From CAYSRM01 sp964475205 (GTDB lineage: Bacteria; Verrucomicrobiota; Kiritimatiellia; UBA8416; CAYSRM01): DNA of 64,000 nucleotides. The notes beneath the pieces are model-generated. The model was not told the DNA's origin, made no database searches, and was given only the letters and a program-made list of their open reading frames with translations. Location of the stretch: the NCBI GenBank assembly GCA_964475205.1, contig CAYYVQ010000004.1, forward strand, positions 1 through 64,000, given 5' to 3'. Positions 8,534 through 16,800 of the stretch are shown piece after piece; positions within the stretch are counted from its first letter, which is position 1, and each line of letters starts with the position of its first letter. The translations under genes and the position numbers were made by a program.

Positions 8534-8558
8534 ACGGGGCGCATTGTATGCGCCCCGT
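8534..8558 (-). promoter_or_regulatory. Strong hairpin between groEL and rpoZ
   Basis: A perfect inverted repeat, ACGGGGCGCAT-TGT-ATGCGCCCCGT, 11 base pairs with a 3-base loop. On the minus-strand transcript it is not followed by a U-run, so it is a poor intrinsic terminator. It may be an mRNA-stabilising or processing site that adjusts rpoZ relative to groEL. Confidence 0.5.
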
Positions 8559-8602
8559 CTGGACTGGTCAACAATTTTGTCAACTTTTTTTTGAACGAAA
8601 TT

Positions 8603-10261
8603 TTACATCATTCCGCCCATTCCGCCCATGCCGCCCATGCCGCCCATGCCGGCATCGCCGCCAGGCGCAGGCTTATCTTCCTCAGGAATGTCGGTTATCA
8701 TGCATTCGGTTGTCAACTGCAGGCCCGCAATGCTGGCTGCATTCTGAAGCGCTGTCCTCGTAACCATCGCCGGGTCCAGTACTCCGTCTTTGATAAGGTC
8801 CCCGTAGGTGTCAGTAGCCACATTGTATCCCACGTTCACCTTGCTGTTCTTGACTTCCTGGACTATCAACGCGCCTTCGAGCCCCGCATTGTTAACCAAC
8901 TGACGCAACGGCGCTTCCATTGCGGTTCGGACAATGCTCACGCCAATCTGTTCATCGCCAGGCAGCTCGAGGGCATCAAGCGCCTTCTGGGCCCGCAGTA
9001 ACGCTACGCCACCGCCGGCAACAACGCCTTCTTCCACAGCCGCACGGGTCGCGTGCAATGCATCTTCAACGCGCGCTTTCTTTTCTTTCATTTCCGTCTC
9101 GGTCGCAGCTCCGACATTGATAACCGCAACACCGCCGGCCAGCTTGGCCAGACGTTCCTGCAGCTTCTCCCTGTCATAGTCGGAGGTTGTCTCTTCAATC
9201 TGGTTTTTGATCTGAGCAACCCGTCCCTGTATGTCGGTGGTCTTGCCTGCGCCTTCAACGATCGTGGTGTTTTCCTTGTCCACGCTGATTCTCTTTGCCC
9301 GGCCGAGGTCTTCGGTCTGAACGTTTTCCAGCTTTATTCCGAGATCTTCGCTCAGGAACTTGCCGCCGGTAAGAACCGCAATATCCTCCATCATCGCCTT
9401 GCGCCTGTCTCCAAAGCCCGGAGCCTTAACGGCACAGCACTGAAGCGTTCCACGGAGCCTGTTAACCACCATTGTGGCAAGAGCTTCGCCTTCCACATCT
9501 TCAGCAATAACCAGCAACGGCTTGCCCGCCTTAGCCACGTTCTGAAGTAACGGAAGCAGATCCTGCAGATTGGATATCTTCTTCTCATGTATCAGCACGT
9601 ATGCGTCTTCAAGCACGGCTTCCATTGTATCGGTATTCGTGGCAAAGTAAGGCGACAGATATCCCTTATCGAACTGCATGCCTTCGACCACATCAAGAGT
9701 GGTTTCAATGGTCTTGGCTTCTTCCACGGTAATGGTCCCGTCTTTCCCTACCTTATCCATTGCGTCAGCGATGATCTCGCCGATCATCTTGTCTCCGTTT
9801 GCCGAAATCGTTGCAACCTGCGCAATCTCGGTGTGTTCTTTCACCTTCTTGCTCTGCTTTGCAATTCTCTCGACGACCACTTCTGCGGCACGCTCAATGC
9901 CCCGCTTGATGTCCATCGGATTGGCTCCGGCGGTCACATTCTTGAGTCCCTCGCGGTAGATTGTTTCTGCAAGAAGCGTCGCAGTTGTGGTTCCATCGCC
10001 CGCGACATCACTGGTCTTGCTTGCAACTTCGCGCACCATCTGCGCTCCCATATTTTCAAACGGATCAGGAAGTTCCACTTCCTTGGCCACCGTGACACCA
10101 TCCTTGGTTACGGTTGGCGAACCGAATTTCTTGTCAAGAACAACATTGCGCCCCTTCGGGCCCAGTGTCACTTTGACCGCCCGGCTCAATTTCTCAACAC
10201 CGGCCAGCATGGCCTGGCGTGCATTGCTGTCATACTTAAGCTGCTTTCCTTTATCAGCCAT
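8603..10261 (-). CDS. groEL: 60 kDa chaperonin GroEL
   Basis: ATP-dependent folding chamber. At 552 residues it has the usual length with TLGPKGRNVVLDK, GDGTTTAT (ATP site, about 86-93), APGFGDRRKAM and a C-terminal tail of four GGM repeats ending in MM that lines the cavity. It sits 43 bases downstream of groES in the dnaK-groES-groEL run. No CIRCE inverted repeat was seen upstream of groES or dnaK, so control by HrcA is not supported by this sequence. Confidence 0.98.
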   Translation of the reverse strand: MADKGKQLKYDSNARQAMLAGVEKLSRAVKVTLGPKGRNVVLDKKFGSPTVTKDGVTVAKEVELPDPFENMGAQMVREVASKTSDVAGDGTTTATLLAETIYREGLKNVTAGANPMDIKRGIERAAEVVVERIAKQSKKVKEHTEIAQVATISANGDKMIGEIIADAMDKVGKDGTITVEEAKTIETTLDVVEGMQFDKGYLSPYFATNTDTMEAVLEDAYVLIHEKKISNLQDLLPLLQNVAKAGKPLLVIAEDVEGEALATMVVNRLRGTLQCCAVKAPGFGDRRKAMMEDIAVLTGGKFLSEDLGIKLENVQTEDLGRAKRISVDKENTTIVEGAGKTTDIQGRVAQIKNQIEETTSDYDREKLQERLAKLAGGVAVINVGAATETEMKEKKARVEDALHATRAAVEEGVVAGGGVALLRAQKALDALELPGDEQIGVSIVRTAMEAPLRQLVNNAGLEGALIVQEVKNSKVNVGYNVATDTYGDLIKDGVLDPAMVTRTALQNAASIAGLQLTTECMITDIPEEDKPAPGGDAGMGGMGGMGGMGGMM

Positions 10262-10304
10262 AGTTGAATCTCCTTATCAAGTTTACATTCAGATGCAGTT
10301 AACG

Positions 10305-10592
10305 TTACTCAATAACGGCAAGAATATCCTCTTCGCGAAGAATCTGATATTCTTTGTCGTCAATCTTTACTTCCGTGCCACCGTATTTGGGCATAAGTAC
10401 TCGATCTCCCTTTTTCACATTAAAGGGTATCTTCTTTCCTTCATCGTCAACTTTGCCGGTGCCTACGGACACGACTTTGCCTTCCTGCGGCTTTTCCTTG
10501 GCGGTATCAGGTATGATAATCCCGCCTTTTTTTTCCTCGGTATCCTCCTTAGGTTCAACGAGAACTCTATCTCCAAGAGGCTTTATGTTCAT
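10305..10592 (-). CDS. groES: 10 kDa co-chaperonin GroES
   Basis: Lid of the GroEL chamber. The 95-residue protein begins MNIKPLGDRVLVEP, has the mobile loop EEKKGGIIIPDTAKEKPQEG and ends with the LREEDILAVIE strand, all standard. It lies 45 bases downstream of dnaK and 43 upstream of groEL, so the three major heat-shock genes are clustered on one strand, although dnaK is more often with grpE/dnaJ, neither of which is here. Confidence 0.97.
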   Translation of the reverse strand: MNIKPLGDRVLVEPKEDTEEKKGGIIIPDTAKEKPQEGKVVSVGTGKVDDEGKKIPFNVKKGDRVLMPKYGGTEVKIDDKEYQILREEDILAVIE

Positions 10593-10637
10593 TCTTTCTT
10601 CTCCCTCCTTCTTAAGTCATTTTATTTTAAAAAAGAG

Positions 10638-12590
10638 TTATTCTTTCTTATCTTCATCAACCATTTCGAAGTCTGCGTCAATCACATCTCCTTCCTCGTT
10701 TTTCGATGCACCTCCTTCTCCTTGCTGTTGTTCACTTGCTCCGGAGCCGCTCGGCCCGGCTTGTCCTTCTGCGCCGGCACCCTGCTCCTGCCCGGTTTTA
10801 GCCTGGGAGTACAATTCCGATGAAATCTCCTGCATCTCCTGGTTCAAAGCGTCCATCTTGGACTTCATAGCATCCACGTCATCAGACTGAACGGCGGACT
10901 TCAAGTCCTCTATGGATTTCTCGACCTTGGCTTTTTTGTCTGTATCAACCTTCTCGCCCTGTTCCTTGATCAGTTTCTCAGTCTGATAGATTACGCTTTC
11001 CGCTGTATTTTTGGTTTCAACAGCCTCTTTTCGTTTCTTGTCTTCATCGGCATGCTGTTCAGCGTCCTTTACCATCTGGTTTATTTCGTTTTCGGATAAG
11101 CCGCTGGAAGCGGTAATGGTGATTTTCTGTTCCTTGCCCGTTCCTAAATCCTTGGCCGAAACATGCAGAATTCCGTTCGCGTCAATATCAAAGGTTACCT
11201 CGATCTGCGGAACTCCACGGGGGGCGGGCGGAATGCCGCTCAGATGAAAACGCCCGATGGACTTGTTGTGCGCCGCCATTTCGCGCTCGCCCTGTAGAAC
11301 ATGAATCTCCACCGTGGGCTGATTGTCGGCAGCCGTGGAAAAAATCTCGCTTTTCTTTGTGGGAATCGTAGTGTTCTTCTCTATCAGCTTGGTGAACACA
11401 CCACCTAGAGTTTCTATTCCAAGCGACAGCGGTGTTACATCCAGAAGCAACACGTCTTTAACATCTCCCTGAAGAATGCCTCCCTGGATGGCGGCTCCTA
11501 CAGCGACCACTTCGTCAGGGTTGACTCCCTTGTGTGGATCCTTGCCGAATAAATCCTTAACCTTCTCCTGTACCTTGGGCATGCGGGTCATGCCCCCAAC
11601 CAGTATGACTTCGTCAACATTGGAAACACTCGCGTCCGACATGGCTTCCTTACACGGGCCAACAGTCCTGTCAAGCAGACTGTCAACAAGCTGTTCGAGC
11701 TTGGACCTTGTCAGCGAAATATTCAAATGTTTTGGGCCTGCGGAATCGGCCGTAATAAATGGAAGATTGACATCCGTATGCTGCGAACTGGAAAGTTCGC
11801 ACTTTGCTTTCTCTGCAGCTTCCTTAAGCCGCTGCAGCGCCATGCTGTCCTGGGCAAGATCAATGCCCTGGTCCTTCTTGAACTCCTCAACAAGCCAGTC
11901 AATAATTGCCTGGTCAATGTCGTCGCCACCAAGATGCGTATCTCCATTGGTGGCCTTAACTTCAAAAACCCCTTCTCCAAGCTCAAGCAACGAAATGTCA
12001 AATGTTCCACCGCCAAAGTCGTAAACAGCAATATTCTCGTCGTTGTTCTTGTCCAGTCCATAGGCAAGAGAAGCCGCGGTAGGCTCGTTTATTATCCGCA
12101 TAACCTCAAGTCCGGCAATTTTTCCAGCATCCTTCGTGGCCTGCCTCTGGCGATCGTTGAAATAAGCCGGAACGGTAATAACCGCCTGGGTAATTTTTTC
12201 ACCCAGATACTGCTCTGCATCAGCCTTCAACTTCTGCAGAATCATAGACGATATCTCCGGAGGAGAATATTTTTTGTCATCAATCTTTACATGCGCATCT
12301 CCCTTATCGGACTTGACTATTTCATAAGGAACAAGCGTAATCTCATGCGCTACCTCGTCAAAACGCCGCCCCATGAACCTCTTGATCGAAAACACCGTGT
12401 TTTTCGGATTGGTCACAGCCTGCCTCTTGGCAGCCTGTCCAACCAGCCTTTCGCCATTCTTTGTAAACGCAACTATCGAAGGAGTTGTCCTTGATCCTTC
12501 CGCATTAGGAATGACCGTCGATTCGCCACCTTCAATAACCGCCATACAAGAATTGGTTGTTCCTAAATCTATTCCTAAAACTTTTGCCAT
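10638..12590 (-). CDS. dnaK: Chaperone protein DnaK (Hsp70)
   Basis: ATP-driven chaperone of 650 residues. The nucleotide-binding domain starts GIDLGTTNSCMAV and has VPAYFNDRQRQATKDAG and IVYDFGGGTFD-type (here AVYDFGGGTFDIS) signatures. The substrate-binding domain (about 390-510) carries DVTPLSLGIETLGG. A helical lid and a Gly/Gln-rich linker lead to an acidic end. The 220 bases upstream (12591-12810) are gene-free and presumably hold the heat-shock promoter; I saw no clear CIRCE or sigma-32 consensus there. Confidence 0.98.
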   Translation of the reverse strand: MAKVLGIDLGTTNSCMAVIEGGESTVIPNAEGSRTTPSIVAFTKNGERLVGQAAKRQAVTNPKNTVFSIKRFMGRRFDEVAHEITLVPYEIVKSDKGDAHVKIDDKKYSPPEISSMILQKLKADAEQYLGEKITQAVITVPAYFNDRQRQATKDAGKIAGLEVMRIINEPTAASLAYGLDKNNDENIAVYDFGGGTFDISLLELGEGVFEVKATNGDTHLGGDDIDQAIIDWLVEEFKKDQGIDLAQDSMALQRLKEAAEKAKCELSSSQHTDVNLPFITADSAGPKHLNISLTRSKLEQLVDSLLDRTVGPCKEAMSDASVSNVDEVILVGGMTRMPKVQEKVKDLFGKDPHKGVNPDEVVAVGAAIQGGILQGDVKDVLLLDVTPLSLGIETLGGVFTKLIEKNTTIPTKKSEIFSTAADNQPTVEIHVLQGEREMAAHNKSIGRFHLSGIPPAPRGVPQIEVTFDIDANGILHVSAKDLGTGKEQKITITASSGLSENEINQMVKDAEQHADEDKKRKEAVETKNTAESVIYQTEKLIKEQGEKVDTDKKAKVEKSIEDLKSAVQSDDVDAMKSKMDALNQEMQEISSELYSQAKTGQEQGAGAEGQAGPSGSGASEQQQGEGGASKNEEGDVIDADFEMVDEDKKE

Positions 12591-12810
12591 AACAAATGCC
12601 CCCTTAAATTTTCCTTATTTCAATTCAGGTGATGTAATTAGCATATAGCATGCCAAAGAAGAAAAAATATGAGCAAAGCTTGCCCATGTTACGGATGCAC
12701 AATGGTTTAGCAACTCCAAGAAAGACTCAGGGTGGAATCAAGAGGCGCGTCGAAATGTCACATGCTTAACCAGTCGGCTCCGTAAAAGAGACAACATGTC
12801 CCTCTTTCGT

Positions 12811-13830
12811 TCAGACTCCAAGCTCTTCCTGTCTTCCGGGGCTCTCCAGTCCGAAGCGCTTGTAACACAGTTCGGTTACAACTCTTCCCCTGGGCGTCCT
12901 CCGCAAATATCCTTCCTGGATAAGGTACGGCTCATAGACATCTTCAATGGTATCGGCTTCTTCGCCGACTGATACGGCAAGAGAGCCAAGTCCGACCGGG
13001 CCGCCCGAAAATTTGTGGATTACCGTCTCCAGGATACGCTTGTCCATTTCATCAAGCCCGTACTTGTCAATATCAAGCATTTCGAGGGCCCGGTCTGCAA
13101 CTTCGCAGTTTACTTTGTTGTCGGCCCGGACCTGGGCGTAATCACGAACTCTTCTGAGCAGGTTGTTTGCAATCCGGGGCGTCCCGCGGGCCCTTCCGGC
13201 AACTTCTTTGCCTCCCGATTCATCCACGTCCACGTTAAGTATGAGGGAAGATCGCGATATAATTCTGAAAAGGTCGTCCACACCATAATAATCAAGCCGG
13301 CAACCTATGCCGAACCTGCCCCGCAACGGTGCTGAAAGCAGCCCGCTGCGCGTAGTGGCGCCCACCAGGGTAAACCTTGGCAGCTCAAGACGCACGGATC
13401 TGGCGCTGGGGCCCTGGTCTATCATTATGTCAATAACATAGTCCTCCATCGCCGAATAGAGGTATTCCTCGACGCTCTTCTGCATTCTGTGAATCTCGTC
13501 GATAAACAATACGTCTCCCCGCTCAAGACTGGTCAGAAGTCCGGCCAGGTCCCCGGCTTTGTCTATCACGGGACCGGAGGTCACTTTGATATTCACGTCC
13601 ATGGCATTGGCAAGAATGTGGGCCAGGGTTGTCTTGCCAAGGCCCGGCGGACCGGACAGAAGCACATGATCCAGAACGTCTTGCCTTGCCCTGGCTGCTT
13701 CCACGGCAAGCTTCAACCGCTCACAGATTTTCCTCTGGCCTACAAAGTCGTCAAAAGTCCGGGGACGAAGACTCAGATCCAGTTCCCTGTCCGGCTGGTT
13801 AAAACTTTCTGCAATCGGTTTTTCAGACAT
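12811..13830 (-). CDS. ruvB: Holliday junction helicase subunit RuvB
   Basis: AAA+ motor for branch migration. Walker A GPPGLGKTTL (about 60-69), Walker B LFIDEIHRM, the sensor/arginine-finger region TRSGLLSAPLRGRFG and a C-terminal winged helix with RTPRGRVVTEL fit the family at 339 residues. It follows ruvA by 15 bases, completing a yebC-ruvC-ruvA-ruvB operon. Confidence 0.97.
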   Translation of the reverse strand: MSEKPIAESFNQPDRELDLSLRPRTFDDFVGQRKICERLKLAVEAARARQDVLDHVLLSGPPGLGKTTLAHILANAMDVNIKVTSGPVIDKAGDLAGLLTSLERGDVLFIDEIHRMQKSVEEYLYSAMEDYVIDIMIDQGPSARSVRLELPRFTLVGATTRSGLLSAPLRGRFGIGCRLDYYGVDDLFRIISRSSLILNVDVDESGGKEVAGRARGTPRIANNLLRRVRDYAQVRADNKVNCEVADRALEMLDIDKYGLDEMDKRILETVIHKFSGGPVGLGSLAVSVGEEADTIEDVYEPYLIQEGYLRRTPRGRVVTELCYKRFGLESPGRQEELGV

Positions 13831-13845
13831 AGTTCACAATTCTGT

Positions 13846-14439
13846 TTAGGAAGAAAGGGCCTTCCTTATCACTTCTTCAACATCAAGAGAGCCGGGCTCT
13901 CTTTCAATAACCTTCCTGACCATCCTGCTTGCTTCATTCTGTTTGTAGCCTAGAGCGATCAGGGCCATTGCAGCGTCAGCAACTCTCTGATCAATCTTGT
14001 CCGTATCCCCGGCGCCGGCCGCTTCAAGCGCGTCTCCCTCGTCAAGCCTGTGTTTCATTTCCATCACAATGCGTTCAGCGGTTTTCTTACCGAGCCCTGA
14101 AATCGAAGTCAGCCGCTTGACGTCATTATCGATAATCGCGGACTTAAGTTCACGGATAGACATGCCGCTCAATGCGCTGAGAGCCAGTTTGGGTCCAACC
14201 CCGCTGATAGCTATAAGCATAAGAAACATCTTTTTTTCGGACGGAGAGGAAAACCCGAACAGTTCATGGCGGTCCTCACGCACATAATAGTGAGTAAGAA
14301 TCAAGCATTCTTCTCCAACCCCGGGAAGCTTGTCGTAGGTCAAAAGGGAAATCAGCGCGCCGTAACCTATGCCCCCTATATCTATTATAACATGGGTAGG
14401 CTGTTTTTCCGCCAACCTGCCCTTTAGATACATTATCAT
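13846..14439 (-). CDS. ruvA: Holliday junction DNA-binding subunit RuvA
   Basis: Tetramer that holds the junction for RuvB. At 197 residues it has the N-terminal OB fold (MIMYLKGRLAEK, VIIDIGGIGYGA), tandem helix-hairpin-helix motifs (ISGVGPKLALSALSGM and ISGLGKKTAERIVMEM) and the C-terminal RuvB-binding three-helix domain (ALIALGYKQNEASRMVRKV). It starts 23 bases after ruvC. Confidence 0.97.
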   Translation of the reverse strand: MIMYLKGRLAEKQPTHVIIDIGGIGYGALISLLTYDKLPGVGEECLILTHYYVREDRHELFGFSSPSEKKMFLMLIAISGVGPKLALSALSGMSIRELKSAIIDNDVKRLTSISGLGKKTAERIVMEMKHRLDEGDALEAAGAGDTDKIDQRVADAAMALIALGYKQNEASRMVRKVIEREPGSLDVEEVIRKALSS

Positions 14440-14462
14440 GAAAAGCGATTCCTCCTCGAGAC

Positions 14463-14972
14463 CTATATGGGCTTTGCCAGCATCAGGCTGCCTGACACAT
14501 TATGCAGGTGACAAATCGCAATGGCAAGAGCGTCGCCCGCGTCTTCCTGCGGTTCTTCTTTAATGGCGAGCATCCGCATCAACATCTTTCTTACCTGTTC
14601 CTTGTCCGCGCTTCCGTACCCGACCACAGCCTGTTTAACTTTCCGGGGCGCATATTCAAACACGGGGACACCCCCTGCGGCACAAGTCGCGATCACGGCT
14701 CCGCGCGCTTCTCCAAGTTTAACCGCGGTTCTCACATTACGGCAATAAAATATGCCTTCAATGGCTATCGCATCAGGCCGCCGGCGTTTAATAACAGCTT
14801 TCACACAATCGCTTATGCGAAAAAGAGCTTCCGAAAGAGGAACCCTGGGTCCGACGTTCACGTTACTGCATTCAACAGCAGACAGACTGCTGCCCTCGGC
14901 CTGAACCACGCCCAGGCCGGTAGACCGCAGGGATGTATCCACCCCAAGCACACGAACCTTCTTTCCAGCCAT
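14463..14972 (-). CDS. ruvC: Holliday junction resolvase RuvC
   Basis: RNase H-fold endonuclease that cuts Holliday junctions. The four acidic catalytic residues are visible: Asp12 (VLGVDTS), Glu72 (AIEGIF), Asp144 and Asp147 (EDAGDALAIA). I chose the ATG at 14972, 16 bases after the yebC stop, because RuvC starts with KVRVLGVDTSL within the first ten residues; an upstream in-frame start at 15029 would add 19 residues overlapping yebC. Length 169, as usual. Confidence 0.95.
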   Translation of the reverse strand: MAGKKVRVLGVDTSLRSTGLGVVQAEGSSLSAVECSNVNVGPRVPLSEALFRISDCVKAVIKRRRPDAIAIEGIFYCRNVRTAVKLGEARGAVIATCAAGGVPVFEYAPRKVKQAVVGYGSADKEQVRKMLMRMLAIKEEPQEDAGDALAIAICHLHNVSGSLMLAKPI

Positions 14973-14988
14973 AACGCTCCATCCAGAG

Positions 14989-15747
14989 CTACTTTCCCTG
15001 CTCCAGTTCCTCCAGAATCGAATCGTCAATATTCATGTTGGTATACACATTCTGCACATCGTCGTTGTCCTCAAGGTCCGAGACAAACTTCATTGCCGCC
15101 GAGGCAGTGGACTTGTCTTTGACATCCACATAGTTATAAGGAACAAGACTGACCTCCGAACTGATGGTCTGTATCCCTGCATTGTCAAGAGCTTCAACAA
15201 CATCAGTGAAAGCGGAAGGCTCGGTTAATATCTCGTACTGTTCGCCGTCGCGCTTCATGTCCTCTGCTCCGGCGTCAATCACCAGTTCCATAAGCTTATC
15301 CTCATCCACCTGGGACGAATCAATGAATATCTGGCCCTTCCTTTCGAAGTTTCGCGTAACTGCGCCCTGCTGGGCAAATTCAGTGTTGTTTTTATTGAAT
15401 ATGTGCCTGATCTCCGACGCCGCCCTGTTCTTGTTGTCGGTCAGGGCTTTAACAACCACTGCTACCCCGCCGGCTACGTAACCCTCGTAAACAGCTTCCT
15501 CATATGAAGCGCCTTCAAGTTCACCCGTACCCTTCTTGATCGCCCGTTCAATGTTGTCCGAGGGCATATTGACGTTTTTTGCTTTCTGAATGAGTGTGCG
15601 CAGCGCCGCGTTCTTGTCCGGATCTCCTCCGCCTTCACGGGCTGTTACCGACAACTCCTTGCTCATCTTGCTGAATACTTTTCCGCGCTTGGCGTCAGCA
15701 GCGCCTTTTTTATGCTGAATAGTCTTCCATTTACTGTGGCCGCTCAT
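14989..15747 (-). CDS. yebC: YebC/PmpR family protein
   Basis: A 252-residue YebC/TACO1 family protein, starting MSGHSKWKTIQHKKGAADAK and containing NMPSDNIERAIKKGTGE and NRAASEIRHIFNKNN. The family has been assigned both transcription-regulator and translation-elongation (poly-proline relief) roles. The position directly before ruvC is very widely conserved in bacteria and supports the call. Confidence 0.96.
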   Translation of the reverse strand: MSGHSKWKTIQHKKGAADAKRGKVFSKMSKELSVTAREGGGDPDKNAALRTLIQKAKNVNMPSDNIERAIKKGTGELEGASYEEAVYEGYVAGGVAVVVKALTDNKNRAASEIRHIFNKNNTEFAQQGAVTRNFERKGQIFIDSSQVDEDKLMELVIDAGAEDMKRDGEQYEILTEPSAFTDVVEALDNAGIQTISSEVSLVPYNYVDVKDKSTASAAMKFVSDLEDNDDVQNVYTNMNIDDSILEELEQGK

Positions 15748-15759
15748 AAGCCTCTCTCC

Positions 15760-16677
15760 TTACTCTGTTCCTGACTTCATATTAAACCCCACAAGCTCGT
15801 CGGGCGTATCATCAATCTCCTGCAACCACCCCTGTTCGAAGCCGCAGGATTCAAAAAAATCAACTACCCTGCCGTATGCTCCGGGGTCAACCCGCCGGTT
15901 CCATCCTTCTCTATCGGCCGCCTTGTAAGCAGGCATGTACTGAGACATTACGCTCACAGCCGGCCGACTGTCGAATTCGTTCGCAAGCCAGCGCAGATTG
16001 TCAATAGCCTCTTTTTCCCGTCCCGGCAGAACCAGCAGCCTGCATATAACCCCCTTGCGTGCAATACCCCGGGAATCAACCTCCAGGGCGCCTTTCTGCC
16101 GCCACATCTCCTTGAAAGCAGCCCTGGCTACAGCCGGATAATCCGAAGCTCCCGACCCTTCCTCCGCGCTGCCTGCATCAGAATATCTTAAATCCGTAAG
16201 ATAGATATCCACAAAACTTTCAATTCTGCCCAGGGTCTCAACCTTTTCGTAACCGCTGGTATTATAAACCACCGGGATGCCGCCCGGCAAAGATTTACCC
16301 CGCTCAAAAGTTTCTTCTATCATAGGCAGCCAGGGGGTCGGGCTCACGAGGTTGATATTATGGCGCCCGGCATCAGCCAGGTTGGCAAAAATGTCCCCAA
16401 GCTCGCCGTTTCCGATCACCCTGCCCCCCGCCTGCTGGCTCCAGGGATAATTCTGACAGTAAATACACCTTAGAGTACAACGACTGAAAAACACTGTTCC
16501 AGAACCGGCATAACCGGAAATCGGCGGCTCTTCTCCATGATGCGGCCCTGATCTGTAGAGCCTGACCCTGGCGCCGGCGCCGCAATATCCCTTCTGTCCA
16601 GCCTCGCGATCAACCCCGCATTCATGAGGACAAAGCCTGCAAGCGCTCAAATTTTCCTGCAAATTCATTGAACACAT
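15760..16677 (-). CDS. Radical SAM protein, PflA-like
   Basis: A 305-residue radical SAM protein related to pyruvate formate-lyase activating enzymes. The cluster motif is CTLRCIYCQN (Cys67, Cys71, Cys74). An extra N-terminal Cys set (Cys13, Cys16, Cys20, Cys32) in ACRLCPHEC...GYCGAG suggests a second metal or Fe-S site, as in the YgiQ/PflA-homologue family often listed as radical SAM protein TTHB-like or AmmeMemoRadiSam-associated. The substrate is unknown. It follows the EF-G-like gene at a distance of 123 bases and ends 12 bases before yebC. Confidence 0.8.
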   Translation of the reverse strand: MCSMNLQENLSACRLCPHECGVDREAGQKGYCGAGARVRLYRSGPHHGEEPPISGYAGSGTVFFSRCTLRCIYCQNYPWSQQAGGRVIGNGELGDIFANLADAGRHNINLVSPTPWLPMIEETFERGKSLPGGIPVVYNTSGYEKVETLGRIESFVDIYLTDLRYSDAGSAEEGSGASDYPAVARAAFKEMWRQKGALEVDSRGIARKGVICRLLVLPGREKEAIDNLRWLANEFDSRPAVSVMSQYMPAYKAADREGWNRRVDPGAYGRVVDFFESCGFEQGWLQEIDDTPDELVGFNMKSGTE

Positions 16678-16760
16678 ACGGGCGAGGCCCGCCTTGCCCT
16701 TCCCCTCAGCTCTTCCTGAATCACATGCCCCTCACGCGGGGCTCTGGCCAAAAAAGTAGA

Positions 16761-16781
16761 GCAGGTTGCCCCGTAACCTGC
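16761..16781. repeat. AGCAGGTT/AACCTGCT-type palindrome
   Basis: GCAGGTT-7-AACCTGC hairpin in the gap between the EF-G-like and radical SAM genes. The same arms occur in the larger palindromes at 20552-20579 and 21797-21823. Confidence 0.5.
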
Positions 16782-16800
16782 CGCACCTTGCATTCAGCAG

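Noticed and set aside
8603..8660. CRISPR-like or tandem DNA repeat
   Set aside because: The repeated units encode the GGM tail of GroEL.
12591..12810. CIRCE element upstream of dnaK
   Set aside because: No TTAGCACTC/GAGTGCTAA inverted repeat is present; only A/T-rich sequence and no confident promoter.
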